Source of the DNA: CBDEGU01 sp965238045
Lineage (GTDB): Bacteria > Acidobacteriota > Terriglobia > Bryobacterales > UBA6623
Direction: 5' to 3'
DNA length: 64,000 bases
Assembly (NCBI GenBank): GCA_965238045.1
Contig: CBDEGU010000009.1
Coordinates: 124,001-188,000, forward strand
The translations under genes were made by a program, and so were the position numbers. How positions within the stretch are numbered: position 1 is the stretch's first letter; each line of letters opens with the position of its first letter. Positions 23,814 through 33,545 of the stretch are shown here, one piece after another. The notes under the pieces are model-generated. The model was not told the origin of the DNA. It searched no databases and saw only the letters and a program-made list of their open reading frames with translations.

Positions 23814-26360
23814 CTATTTGTCGGTGGCGGTTTGCCTGGCTGACCCTTCGCCGGTTTCGACAATGAGGCGGCCTTGGCCGCTGATTTCCTTTACCTTGAT
23901 CGGGCCAACTGGTCCTTCACCCCACCAGGCGGCAATGCTCGTGTTTCCGATCTGGAAGCCAACCGAGTCGCCTTCTTGCAAGATTTCAATGCGTGGCTCG
24001 GGCTCGCCTTCCCGATAGGGGACCAGTACGGCTAGGAACTTGATCTCCTCGGTGGGCTCGGTACTACTGGCGGTCAGGTGCCACTGCTTCGCCGCGCCTT
24101 CATAGCGATTGCCCGGCGGCACGGAAAATCGGTCCGTCTGCGAGACCTTGAACGGCTGGGTAGCCAGCAGCCGCACAGCGGCTCGAGCCTTGCCGCGGCG
24201 GATAGTGAAGGCCCCTTTCTTGATATCGATGCGGTCGAGGGCATGGAGCAGCCAGTCGAAAGTAGTCGCGCCGGAGGTCCGGACCTGGTCATAAACAACC
24301 GCGATGGGCCGGGTCGTCGAGGCGACGAAAGCGACGGTTCGCTGGAAATTCTCCACCTTCGGCTCCATTGAGGGGACCGCTTCGGTGAGATGCTTCTTCC
24401 AGTCTTCGAGAACCCCGTCTCGCATCGGCACATTGTATCCCTTGGCGGCCTGGCCTCGGACGATGGTCACCCGCCCGCTCGACTGGTAGGACTCGATCTC
24501 TCCTCCCGCGTCCCAGGAAAACGGGGGCTGGCCGCGGCGATGGACCAGGATGCTGTTGTGAGCGCGGGTCTGGCGCGTCCACAGCGCGTGGTGCGGGCTG
24601 CCGTAGTAGGGGTAGTAGCCCGAATCGATGGCGAGAGCCTCACCGTAGGCGCTCAACTGGAAAGAGTTTTGATCGGCGTGGCTATGGCTGAACGAGCCGT
24701 AGCGGCTGGACTTGAACAGCATCCAGACATCGTTGTCGGCGTCTCCGAGACTGGAGTGCATCGCGGCCCAGCCGATGTCGTCCCACAGCCGGGAACCATC
24801 GAGATCGGTCGGAGGCTTGGGCTCGGTCTGGCTCCGTCCGGCGCGCAGGACCGAGAGAACGTCCTCCATCGCCCATTCATTCCAGCGCTCGGAGCCCGAA
24901 GGGTCAACGGGCGACTTCGGCGGGGCCTCGGCCTGATGGACGGCCTGCCATTTCAGATAGGGGTCTTCATAGACTTCGGCGAAGAAGTCCACCAGAATGC
25001 GCTCACGATCGGAAGGTTTGCCGCCGCTGTCGTCGCCGAAGGCGCCGCGCGGGGCATAGGGCGGATGGAAATACAGCGGCAGATAACCGGTGTTGCGATA
25101 GAAGGGCCGCCGGAGGATCTCGGTGTCGGTAGCTCCGCGCAGCGATTCGGCGAAAGTGCTCAGGAAGGTGACATAACCCGACCAGTATCCCAGGCCCTGG
25201 GCCCAGCCGCCGGGATCGCTGCCCCAGCCCGGGAACGACGTTAGATAGCATCGCAGGACATAGCCGAGCCAGTCCTTCGCCGCGGGGATATCGCCAAGGA
25301 ACGACAGCCCGGCGTTGCCGAGAAAGGCCAGCACGCGCCCTTCGTGATTTTCAAACGGGTGGGTGTAAAAATCCTGCTTCTTGAGCAGGCGCAGAACCTG
25401 GTCGCCTCGTTCGGTCATGACGGCGAGAACTTTCTGCTTTTCCGCGGGCGTAAGTTCCTCGCCGATCCAGTCCCAGGCAAAGGCCATGCGTTCGAGAATG
25501 GGCATGGACCCCTCGTCATTGCCCTCGCTGCCATCGGGCTGCGGAACATCGTGGCTGACGACGCCGTCGGGCGCCCAGGAAGCGAAATTCATCATCCAGC
25601 GTTTAGCGCCGTCGAGGTATTTCTTCTCGCCGGTGAGCTTGTAGGCCAGCGCGAGCCGGGTCAAGTGGGTCGTGCCGATTTTGGCGGGCCTGTAGATGCG
25701 GCGCCAATGCTCCACGTCCCACTCGCCATTGGGATAGCCCTCCGGCTCGGGGTAGAGTTCCTCCTCGAGCGCCAGGTCGGCGGCGGCGATGAAGAAGGGC
25801 CACCAGGGCACTTCCCCGGCCTTGACGGCCTGGCGAATTTCGTCGAGGCGATTGCCGTCGATGAATAAGCGGGGCCGGCGGGGGCTCAGCTTGGCTTCGA
25901 GCGCGTCCATGTCGGGCATCGGGAGCGGAGGAGCGTCGGCCGAGAGTTTGAAGGTGCGGGTCTTCGAGACGCCGATGTCCTTTGGAGCTGTGCTGGCTTG
26001 CCCGGGGCCGACGTAAACCACCTGCCATGCGTATTCACCGGGATCGAGCAACTCGCCGGGCGCGAATACGGTCGAGGCAAGATCGGACTCCGAGAGAACG
26101 AGAGAACCGGGGTCGTCGGAGCGGGCCACTTCCAGGCGGTAGGATTTCGCGTCGTCGTTCGGAGTCCACGTAAAGCCGGGCGGGTTTACGCGGGCCTCTT
26201 TTTGGTCGGCCGGGTAGGCGAAGAGTTCTTTGGCGCGTGGCGGACGTTCGAGTTGTTCGAGCGACTCGGTCCACAGGGGGCCGTGACCGCAAGCGGTCAG
26301 CGCCGCAACAACGATGAGGATGAGTCTTGCGATGGATGCAGGTCGAATCAAAGTCTTCAT
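23814..26360 (-). CDS. Heparinase II/III-family lipoprotein (polysaccharide lyase-like)
   Basis: The start at 26360 follows GAGG at eight or nine bases and gives 848 residues with a lipoprotein signal (RLILIVVAALTAC, lipobox Cys near 23). Residues ~50-140 resemble a fibronectin-III-like domain (GFTWTPNDDAKSYRLEVARS). Then comes an alpha/alpha-barrel region and the heparinase II/III signature SHSHADQNSFQLSAYGEALA plus DSGYYPYYGSPHHALW and RAHNSILV. Members are lyases of uronic-acid polysaccharides; the actual substrate is not known. It is read in the same direction as the CRTAC1-TPR-sulfatase genes upstream, 60 bp after CRTAC1. Confidence 0.85.
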   Translation of the reverse strand: MKTLIRPASIARLILIVVAALTACGHGPLWTESLEQLERPPRAKELFAYPADQKEARVNPPGFTWTPNDDAKSYRLEVARSDDPGSLVLSESDLASTVFAPGELLDPGEYAWQVVYVGPGQASTAPKDIGVSKTRTFKLSADAPPLPMPDMDALEAKLSPRRPRLFIDGNRLDEIRQAVKAGEVPWWPFFIAAADLALEEELYPEPEGYPNGEWDVEHWRRIYRPAKIGTTHLTRLALAYKLTGEKKYLDGAKRWMMNFASWAPDGVVSHDVPQPDGSEGNDEGSMPILERMAFAWDWIGEELTPAEKQKVLAVMTERGDQVLRLLKKQDFYTHPFENHEGRVLAFLGNAGLSFLGDIPAAKDWLGYVLRCYLTSFPGWGSDPGGWAQGLGYWSGYVTFLSTFAESLRGATDTEILRRPFYRNTGYLPLYFHPPYAPRGAFGDDSGGKPSDRERILVDFFAEVYEDPYLKWQAVHQAEAPPKSPVDPSGSERWNEWAMEDVLSVLRAGRSQTEPKPPTDLDGSRLWDDIGWAAMHSSLGDADNDVWMLFKSSRYGSFSHSHADQNSFQLSAYGEALAIDSGYYPYYGSPHHALWTRQTRAHNSILVHRRGQPPFSWDAGGEIESYQSSGRVTIVRGQAAKGYNVPMRDGVLEDWKKHLTEAVPSMEPKVENFQRTVAFVASTTRPIAVVYDQVRTSGATTFDWLLHALDRIDIKKGAFTIRRGKARAAVRLLATQPFKVSQTDRFSVPPGNRYEGAAKQWHLTASSTEPTEEIKFLAVLVPYREGEPEPRIEILQEGDSVGFQIGNTSIAAWWGEGPVGPIKVKEISGQGRLIVETGEGSARQTATDK

Positions 26361-26419
26361 GGCGTTTACCTCGATATGGTCTTTGAAAGACAATTCCTTC
26401 CAAACCGCTGCCGAAGGCG

Positions 26420-28143
26420 CTACTCAGGCCTGCCCGTTCCTTGCTTCAATGTGAGCACGCGGCCGATTTCGGTGACATCCCATCGCTCCCTCTTCCCGCC
26501 GGGCCAGGCGACGAGGATGGCTTCCAGCGGAGCCTGCTCGACGTCGTCTCCGCTTCCAAGCCCGAAATATACGCGGAGGTCGCTGGCGCTCAGATAGCTG
26601 CCGTCGGTGGAACAGCGGCGCCACAGCGGCGGCCGGCCGCGGCGCAAGACAGCAACCATCGCCCCCATGCCGTCCCGAGTCGCGGCGACGCCTTCGAGCC
26701 GGACTCCGAGCCAATGGTTGCGGTTTCCGGCCTGATTGATGAGCACTCTCGCCGGTCCATTGCAGTTCGATACGACGATATCCACGTCGCCGTCATTGTC
26801 GAGGTCGCCAAAGGCGGCGCCGCGGCTAACCTCGGAAAGCTCGAAAACCTTGCCGGCGCCGCCGCTAACCTCGGTATAGGCGCCGCCGACGTTGCGAAAG
26901 AGCTGATTTCTCTGGTGATACGGGAAGGCATCGCCCTTGAGGTGCGCCAGCATCATGACGGCACCGTTGGCGACGAACAAGTCCAGCAGCCCGTCGTTGT
27001 CGTAATCAAACCAGCGGGTGCCAAACCCTGTGAACGGGATACTAGGAAAGCCGAGTCCGAACATCGCGGTCGAGTCATCAAAATTGCCCTTGCCGTCGTT
27101 GACATAGAGCGTATTGGTCTGGGCAATGAGGTGAGCCAGAAACAGATCGAGATCGCCGTCCCCGTCAAAGTCCTCGGCGGTAACGCCCATTCCGGCCTCG
27201 GCTTCGCCTTCGGCGTTGTAGGCGGAACCGGAAATCAGCCCCATGTCTTCGAACGCGCCGCTGGGTTGCTGTATCCAGAGCTGATTGGGGGTCTGGTCGT
27301 TGGCGACGTAGATATCGAGACGATCGTCGCCGTTGAAGTCGGCGCCGATGACTCCCAGGCCATGCCCGAAGACTTTTCCGATGCCGGCCGCGCGGGTGAC
27401 ATCGGCAAACCGTCCCCCGCCCTGATTCTCATAGAGACGGTCCGGCAACGGGAAAAATGCCTCCGGACCGCAGTAGTCCCGCTCACCCGAGGGCGCCTTG
27501 CAGCGTTTATTGCCCTCGGCGGTGAACGTATTGTAGTGATTGACGTAGAGGTCCAGGTCTCCGTCGGCGTCGTAGTCGAGAAAAGCAGCACCGCTGCTGA
27601 AAGCATCGTCGGCGACATTCGCGGCCCCGGTCACGTCACGGAAGGTTCCGTCGCCGTTGTTCTGATACAGCACGTTGGGGCCGTGGTTGGTGACGTAGAG
27701 GTCCAGGTCTCCGTCGTTATCGTAGTCGCCGACGGCGGTTCCCAGCCCATAGCCATCATGGCCGACGCCGGCGGCCTCGGTCACATCGGTAAAGGCCAGC
27801 TTGCCCGAGGGCGCCAGTTCGTTTCGGAAGAGGCGATTCCCGGGGAAATGCTCCTTCGGGACGGGGAAGATGCTCTCCTTGAGGGTCTTATCTGGGTTGA
27901 AAACGCTGCCCTGCGGGAAATAGATATCGAGATCTCCATCGTTGTCATAATCGAAAACCGCCACCCCCGGCCCCATGGTTTCCACCAAGTAGTAATCGCC
28001 GGTGGCGCCGACAAAGTGGCGGAAGTTGACGCCGGTATCGGCGACCCGCAACCGGAAAGCACAAGCCCAGCCAAAAGCACGCGGGCGAGGGCAATCGTCA
28101 GCGGGAAATGCCGGGCGGATCCGCCGCAAGCGTGCGCACGCAT
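26420..28143 (-). pseudogene. CRTAC1-family protein (FG-GAP/ASPIC-UnbV), frameshifted at the signal peptide
   Basis: From about 28065 down to the stop the frame encodes a full CRTAC1-type protein: GVNFRHFVGATGDYYLVETM, then FG-GAP calcium-binding repeats (FDYDNDGDLDIYF, GDYDNDGDLDLYV, FDGDGDLDLF, DNDGDVDIVV), and a C-terminal ASPIC/UnbV domain (GVRLEGVAATRDGMGAMVAV). No good start exists in that frame. A lipoprotein signal (ARVLLAGLVLSGCG) begins at the ATG at 28143 in another frame, and joining the two needs a one-base shift near 28070. That ATG overlaps the TPR gene's stop codon (TGATG), supporting it as the true start. Either the gene is broken or there is a sequence error. Role: a secreted protein of unknown function, often paired with TPR proteins. 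Confidence 0.8.
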
Positions 28144-29684
28144 CACCGCGGGGCTGCCTCGCTCAGGACGCGAAGTTCAGAATCCACCTGAGCGACGAAC
28201 GCGGTCATCTCAAGCGCCACGGCGCGCTTGCGTGCCTCACGGAGCAAGGCAAGGGCGCGCTGGTGATTTCCGCTCTGCCCATGAGCGCCGGCAAGAACGC
28301 GCATGTAGATGGGCGACTGGCGGTCATCCACCAAAATGGTCTTTTCGAGGTGAGGGATCGCTTCGCCGAGCCGGCCGGTTTGCACCTGCAGCATCCCCAG
28401 CCGCAGATGCCCGCGGCGGTCGTTCGGGTTGATGCCGACGGCGCGGCGGTAGTGGCGGATGGCCTCGGCCTGCTGGTCCATCCGCTCGAGCAGAGCCCCG
28501 TACTGCACATGAGCATCCGCGTATTCCGGGTTAATCGCAAGCGACCGCCGGAAAGCCTTTTCCGCCGCCGGAAGATCCCCGCTCAGATTCTGCATCACAC
28601 CCCAGTTGTAGTGGATCGTGGCGTCCTCGGAATCAATCTTGAGAGCGGCATGGTAGTGCTCGACGGCCTTTTCCGGTTTCTTGAGCTCCCAGTAAACGCC
28701 GATCAGATTCACGTGGGCCGAAAGAAGCCAGGGCTGCTTCTCAAGCGCGACTTCGAGTTCGGCCGCGGCTTACTCCAGCGCGGATTTTGGCAGATCGAGG
28801 GAAGGACCCGCGGCGGCCCGCCGACCGCCAACAAGCTCGCCGACGGCATCGGCCACCGGATCGAACGAGGGCTCGGGCTGATCGCGAAGCTGCTCGTAGC
28901 GCGCCAGCGACGCCTTCGCCTTATCGCTTTCGCCAAGCCGCCGGTAGGCGAGACCGAGAGCGTAGTGGGCTTGGCTGAAATTCTTTTCGAGCTCGCTGGC
29001 GCGGCGATACCTCTTTGCCGCGCCGGCGATGTCGCCCCGCGCAAGGAGCAAACGTCCCAGGCCGTAGTGCGCACGGGCTAGTTTGTCGTCGAGTTCGAGC
29101 GCCTGCCGGTAGAGCGTTTCGCTCGTTTCGGTCTTGCCAGTTTCCAGTTGCAGATCGGCGAGGCGGATCATGGCCGGCCCGTAATCCGAGGACAGATCCA
29201 GCGCCGCCTTCAAAAGCGCGACGGCCTCGGGACGGCGCCCAAGTTTCGCTTCCGCGTTGGCGTTGTAGTAGGTCCAGCGAAAATCGTTCGGCATCAGGGC
29301 TCGGGCTCGCTGGTAGCAGACTCGGGCCCGTTCGATATCTTGATAGGCCTCGAACACCATGCCCAGGCGTCCGACCGATTCAGGATCGTCGGGCGAGCGC
29401 TCGGCGAGTTCGTAGATGGGACGAACTTTCTGAGGCAGGGCGGGCGGGAAATCGTCCCAGTTGACGGCGGGCAGGGGGACGAGCTTGGGCTCGACCGAAA
29501 CGGCGGGCGGCGCTGGTCTGGCCGCGGCCTTTTCGGGCGTTTGGGAAGCCGGATGGACAACGGTTACTGTTCTCCACCGCCGACATATCCCAGGCTTCGC
29601 AGCCGCTCGAGCGTGGCGGCGTCCATCGTCGATTTGCCGCCCGCGCCGACGATCCGCCGGACTTCCGCCTGCGCGGCGATCCAC
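28143..29684 (-). pseudogene. TPR-repeat protein interrupted by an in-frame TAA
   Basis: Two open stretches in the same frame, 28770-29684 and 28143-28769, are separated only by a TAA at 28770-28772. Across it the reading is continuous TPR sequence (PKSALE, stop, AAAELEVALEKQPWLLSAHV). In total there are about eight to ten TPR motifs (LARAHYGLGRLLLARGD, SQAHYALGLAYRRLGESDKA, ATIHYNWGVMQNLSGDLPAA, ADAHVQYGALLERMDQQAEA). The 5' end is unclear: the frame overlaps the end of the sulfatase-like gene by about 120 bp, and the homologous-looking part has no ATG. TPR proteins of this kind commonly precede CRTAC1 genes, and it overlaps the CRTAC1 start (TGATG). Confidence 0.75.
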
Positions 29685-31021
29685 TCCTGGACTTCGTCCA
29701 CCAAACGCGCCACCTCGTCGGCATGTTCGGAAACCTGATCCGAGCGGTCGGCCGGGTCCTTTACGCGATCGTAGTATTCGACGCCGGGAAGACCTGCTTT
29801 CTCGGCGCCCACGCGATAGATGAGTTTACTGCCTGCGTCAAGGCGCATATAGGTTTCGGTGCGGCTCTCGGGAATTCCGCCGACGGCGGGCACGTTGGTC
29901 TCGGCGAGACGAGAACTCATCACGGCGAGCTTGCGCTCGAACGGCTGGCGACTCGTGCCGGATCCTCGCATGAGCGGGGCGAGGCTCTGGCCCTGAACAA
30001 TCCCCGCAGCGGGAATAGCCAGCAGATCGAGAATCGTCGGCATCACGTCGATGAGTTGGGCTGGCTCGTCAATCCGCAGCGGCACCGGCAGCAACCTTGG
30101 GTGACGAAACAGCAGGACCGAGTGCGTCTGCTCCTGATACAACGAATGGCCGTGCGTCGTCCAGCCGTGTTCAAGAAACTCCTCGCCATGATCGGAGACA
30201 ACGACAACCAGAGTATTGTCGAGAATGCCGAGTTGTTCGAGTTTTTCCAGCAGCGCTCCGATACCGCGGTCGTTGTGGGCGATCTCGGCGTCATAGCGGT
30301 TCCGTGCCTCGGCAATCCACCGTTCTGGATCCACACCTTTCGCACGCGCGGACGGTCGCTGGAACACGGCCCCGCCGCCGTGCCGCTGCTCGCCTTGGCG
30401 AAGTTTTTCATAGTCGCGGTTGAAACGCTTGGTCCGCGAGGGGTCCGCAAACTTAGCTTCCATGTCGGCCGGCGGACGGTAAGGCGCGTGAGGATCGGTC
30501 GAGTGCAAATACAAGTAGAAGGGCGCGTCGCGATGTGCTTCCAGCCAGGAAAAGGCCGCCTGGTTGACGGCTCCGGAATCGGTGGCGCCGCCGGACTCGG
30601 TCCGGTACTGACTCAGATAGGGGTATTCAATCAACTGATCCACGCCGCGCTCCAGACCCGTATTGCGCCCCGGAAACGGATTCGCGACGATACTGGCAGT
30701 GAGATAGCCCTCGCCCCGCAGCGTCTCGGCCAGAGTGGTCGCACCCGCCGGAATCGTGTCGGTCAGCTCACGAATGCCGTGCGTCACCGAATAGAGTGAA
30801 GTCAGCAAGGAAGCGACCGAGGGCTTCGTCCAGGTGGCCTGCGCATGGCAGTCTTCGAAGACTACCCCGGCAGCGCCCAGCTTCTCGAGGAACGGCGTCG
30901 TCGGCCGCGGATAGCCGTACAGGCTGGTGTGGTCCGCGCGAAGCGTATCGATCACATAGAGCAAGACATTCGGGCGAGCCCTCGCGGCGGCGGCCGTAAT
31001 CAGCGGATGCGCCCAGAACAC
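29564..31021 (-). CDS. Sulfatase-like (alkaline phosphatase superfamily) protein without formylglycine Cys
   Basis: About 485 residues from a GTG at 31021; the true start is uncertain because no ATG or signal peptide is seen and the frame is open to a TAG near 31098. Family features: NVLLYVIDTLRADHTSLYGYPRPTTP (metal Asp), HSTDPHAPY, VVSDHGEEFLEHGWTTHG. At the position of the sulfatase CxPSR motif the protein reads TWTKPSVASLLTS, so Thr65 replaces the Cys or Ser that becomes formylglycine. It is therefore probably not a classical sulfatase but a phosphatase- or transferase-like relative. It ends LRSLGYVGGGEQ, a C-terminal pattern often continued by TPR repeats, and a TPR gene does follow in another frame. 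Confidence 0.82.
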   Translation of the reverse strand: MFWAHPLITAAAARARPNVLLYVIDTLRADHTSLYGYPRPTTPFLEKLGAAGVVFEDCHAQATWTKPSVASLLTSLYSVTHGIRELTDTIPAGATTLAETLRGEGYLTASIVANPFPGRNTGLERGVDQLIEYPYLSQYRTESGGATDSGAVNQAAFSWLEAHRDAPFYLYLHSTDPHAPYRPPADMEAKFADPSRTKRFNRDYEKLRQGEQRHGGGAVFQRPSARAKGVDPERWIAEARNRYDAEIAHNDRGIGALLEKLEQLGILDNTLVVVVSDHGEEFLEHGWTTHGHSLYQEQTHSVLLFRHPRLLPVPLRIDEPAQLIDVMPTILDLLAIPAAGIVQGQSLAPLMRGSGTSRQPFERKLAVMSSRLAETNVPAVGGIPESRTETYMRLDAGSKLIYRVGAEKAGLPGVEYYDRVKDPADRSDQVSEHADEVARLVDEVQEWIAAQAEVRRIVGAGGKSTMDAATLERLRSLGYVGGGEQ

Positions 31022-31159
31022 GACGCGGCCCTCGGCGATCTTCGAGCCCGCCGGGCAGTGACAGCAGGAGCAGACGGGCCGGAAGCGCGGCCCCAGCTAG
31101 CGGACCCGCCGGGCGATCCAGCGCTCAATATAGACGCCGATTTCGGTTTGCGCCTCGGT

Positions 31160-31260
31160 CTGGGTGTGCCGGTTTGTCCAGTTTTGCCCGGTTTTTCGAA
31201 GATTGGGAGCGAGGCGGTTGTCCGGGAATGCCCGGTTTTTCGGGTTTTGGGAGCTTTTTT
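31160..31260. repeat. Imperfect direct repeats including the 26-bp block shared with copy A
   Basis: Two related segments (about 31175-31210 and 31219-31254), each containing GCCCGGTTTTTCG and TTGGGAGC, lie head to tail. The second contains the 26-bp sequence identical, in reverse complement, to 7515-7540. No gene is seen here. Confidence 0.6.
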
Positions 31261-31499
31261 TTCGAGCGTGGAGGGGGCGAGAACGGCTGGGGTTGGGTCG
31301 CGCGGTGGTTCTTGGGCGCTAGAGGGATGGGATGGGCTGGGGTGGTGGTCTTGCGGGGGCCGCCTGGCGACGGTTTGCCGCGGTTCTAGATTTTGGGGTT
31401 GAATATTTTGGGGATGAAGCTTGTGGCGATGGGCGAGACGGTCGCTCGCCTCGCGTCTTGTGGGCTTGGTTGCTTCGTTGTTAGTGCCGCATTCTTTGT

Positions 31500-31790
31500 T
31501 TCAAGAAAAGTGAGAGACGCCTCTCGTTCCGACTATGTGATCCCGGCGGGCCGCCCCAGTCGGAAGTTGCAGGCGGTTCCGGGCGAAGGGTTCTCTCGCG
31601 CGGTCTTGCCGCGCGGTGATCCCGCGCGGTGATGGTGCACGACTGCGCTCGTAGCCCTTCGCGGTGGATGTCCACTTTCGAGAGCCGTCCGAAGACCCGC
31701 CTTTGCGGTCACCCTCTCCTCTTTGATTCGAGGAGGTGATGAACCGCGGGGCGAGCTTTCTGTCCTGGCCAGGAAACGGTCGGGGGATCG
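31500..31790. ncRNA. Candidate structured RNA of unknown class (strand undetermined)
   Basis: Within this gene-free stretch several strong helices nest or follow each other. CCGACT/AGTCGG pairs 31529-31534 with 31558-31563. GCGAAGGG/CCCTTCGC pairs 31583-31590 with 31655-31662 and encloses the hairpin CGCGCGG-TCTTG-CCGCGCG (31597-31615). A 10-bp stem with a 3-nt bulge joins 31709-31721 to 31730-31739. The palindrome TCCTGGCCAGGA is at 31763-31774. I do not recognise it as rnpB, tmRNA, SRP RNA, 6S or a common riboswitch. Strong pairing alone in GC-rich DNA is weak evidence. Confidence 0.3.
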
Positions 31791-31993
31791 CGGTGATCTA
31801 TCCTTTCCGGTCGTTACGGGTATAGGCTAGCATGCGTTGTCAAGTGTTTTGGGTGGTTTTTGGGGTATGTTGTTGATTTGGTGGGGTTGAATTGTTGTGA
31901 CAGGGGGGTCGGGGGATTTGGGGTTTCGGTGCTGTGGATGCCAGCGGTAGATTCCGCGGCCCGATGAGCGGTATTTGTGGTGAAGGGGGGTGT

Positions 31994-32078
31994 GCCGCCC
32001 CTGCCGGGGCTGACTGTTTTCGGCCTGTGGTCCTGGGGCTCACGCCCCAGGCTGTTCGATGTGTCGCTCCTACGGAGC
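31994..32078. repeat. Three-hairpin intergenic unit
   Basis: Three short hairpins occur in 85 bp: GCCCC-TGCC-GGGGC (31997-32010), CCTGGGGC-TCAC-GCCCCAGG (32032-32051) and GCTCC-TAC-GGAGC (32066-32078). From memory, similar hairpin strings recur between genes in Planctomycetes and Acidobacteria genomes and give spurious ORFs; only one copy is in this window. Confidence 0.5.
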
Positions 32079-32202
32079 TTGGCGGGCGCGGGAGATTGGG
32101 GGATTAATCGCTCGGCAGGCCAGGAAAAGCCGCGGGTCTCTTCGAGCTCCGCGCTACGGTGGTTTTCGATTGCCGCGGCTGCGGGGGAGATCCGCGATTC
32201 GG

Positions 32203-33355
32203 TCAGGGTGGAGGCGCAGGTCTGGCTTGGGGGCCTGGTGTGTTGGCTGGCTCGCCAGTTGGTTGTCCTCTTCTTCGGTTTGAGGTGGTCTGGGGTCGCT
32301 GTTTGCTCTTCTCGTGACGGGTCGCCTTCTGTCCTCCGTATGTTTCTGATTCGGCTACGGTTAGCTTGAATTTGGTTCGTTTGGGTTCTTGTCGGCCGTC
32401 AGTTGCGGGTCGTCGACGATGGGCGGAGTCGAGGCTGGGGGCCTCGGCAGTATGGGGGGCTGGGGCGGGGGCCGCGAGTGGGGTCTGGGTTGCCAGTCTT
32501 GCGGGTCGGCGGGTGGTCTGTATCGTGCTGATTCTTCATAGGGTTCGGGATATTGGCTCTGTTTGGTAGTTTTGCTTTCGCGGTATTGCTCGGCGGCCCG
32601 CTCTAGCTTGCGGAGCCTTCCTAGCTCGGCAATGGCGCGGTAGTAACGGCGGCTCAGGTGGGCGTCGTAGCGGGCCAGGTGGAGCAGGGCCTGGGTGCGG
32701 CCGAGCAGTCCGGCGCCGAGAAGCTGGGTTTCGCCCTCGCGGCCGGGCTGGATGTTGTCTGGGTTGAAGATTTCTTCGTGGCTGCGCTGCGCCTCGATCG
32801 CGCCCGCGAGGAAGGCGGTTTCGATGCGCACCAAGCGGCGCATGCGCCACTGGGCGTCGGCGATCTGGCGGACGAGCTCGAATTCGAGAGAGTTCTCCGG
32901 GCGGAGGTCGTGCTCAAGCTCGCGGAGCTGACGGTCGAATTCGGCTGGGTCTTCGCTGGGCAGGACGGCGTCGCGTGCTAGGAGGCCGTGCTTGAGGGCG
33001 TTGAGTGAGACGCGCGCTTTGCCCTCTTCGGTGCGGGGGCCGGTGGATTTTTTCGCGTTTTCGCGGTTCGCTTTTATCTGTGCCTTAGTGGCCATGTGGT
33101 ATCTCTCCTCTTTTTTCTGGGATTGCCGGGGGCGAGGCGGGGCCTCGGCTGCCGACGAAAATGTGAATGCGCCTTGCGGCGCGGGTGCGCGGGGGCGGCG
33201 GGCGACCCCGCGGGGTGTTGCAGTTATAGGATACCTTGGAGGTGCCGGGCTAGATGAGAGGGCAGGAGGTTAAGTTGTTTGGAATGAAGGAGATGAATTT
33301 TTGAAAGTGCTGTGACCCCAATGGACGGCGGGGCGGGAGTAGGGTTCGGGAGCTG
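32203..33355 (-). repeat. Dispersed ~1.2-kb repeat, copy B
   Basis: The reverse complement matches 6221-7470, including both flanks of the encoded gene. The 3' flank is nearly identical for about 150 bp; the 5' flank matches in patches (CAGCTCCCGAAC, GTCACARCA, GTATCCTATAACTG, CGCGCCGCAAGGCGCA, GCCGAGGCCCCGCCTCGCCC). Confidence 0.75.
32361..33095 (-). CDS. Repeat-encoded 244-aa protein of unknown function, copy B
   Basis: The same length as the protein at 6579-7313 and near-identical to it. Differences are mostly conservative or in the Pro-rich tail (for example PSEDPAEF for PEEDPAEF, FNPDNIQPGREGETQLL for FHPDDIQPGREGESQLL). The start follows GAGGAGAGATACCAC. The motif STGPRTEEGKARVSLNALKHGL is fully kept, as is the helical middle region. 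That both copies are intact while their flanks have drifted suggests the protein is under selection or the copies are recent. No function can be assigned; no signal or membrane segment. Confidence 0.75.
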   Translation of the reverse strand: MATKAQIKANRENAKKSTGPRTEEGKARVSLNALKHGLLARDAVLPSEDPAEFDRQLRELEHDLRPENSLEFELVRQIADAQWRMRRLVRIETAFLAGAIEAQRSHEEIFNPDNIQPGREGETQLLGAGLLGRTQALLHLARYDAHLSRRYYRAIAELGRLRKLERAAEQYRESKTTKQSQYPEPYEESARYRPPADPQDWQPRPHSRPPPQPPILPRPPASTPPIVDDPQLTADKNPNEPNSS

Positions 33356-33490
33356 TCCCCCAACCTCCCCCAGGAACCTCCCCCCCCAGAACCTCCCCCA
33401 GAGTTCGGGAGCTGTCCCCGATCTCCCCCGATCTCCCCCCCGATCTCCCCGATCTCCGATCTCCCCGTCCCCGATCTCCCCCCGTTGCCG
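33344..33490. repeat. C-rich low-complexity array
   Basis: Two copies of GTTCGGGAGCTGTCCCC (33344 and 33403) are joined by variants of AACCTCCCCC, then about seven copies of GATCTCCCC follow. It fills most of the gap between copy B and the DUF1080 gene. GTTCGGGAGCTG also occurs, inverted, at 6221, at the edge of copy A. Confidence 0.65.
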
Positions 33491-33545
33491 ACCGACGCGT
33501 GATTACCCTTTTGGGAGAGGAGCCACTTAAAATTTTTGGTTTAGG

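Noticed and set aside
26441..28432. Long + strand frame opposite the CRTAC1 gene
   Set aside because: The - strand encodes repeated FG-GAP calcium motifs; the + frame is the mirror of those repeats.
31977..32369. 130-codon + strand frame
   Set aside because: It is made of the triple-hairpin unit and the antisense of copy B's 3' flank; no protein-like composition.
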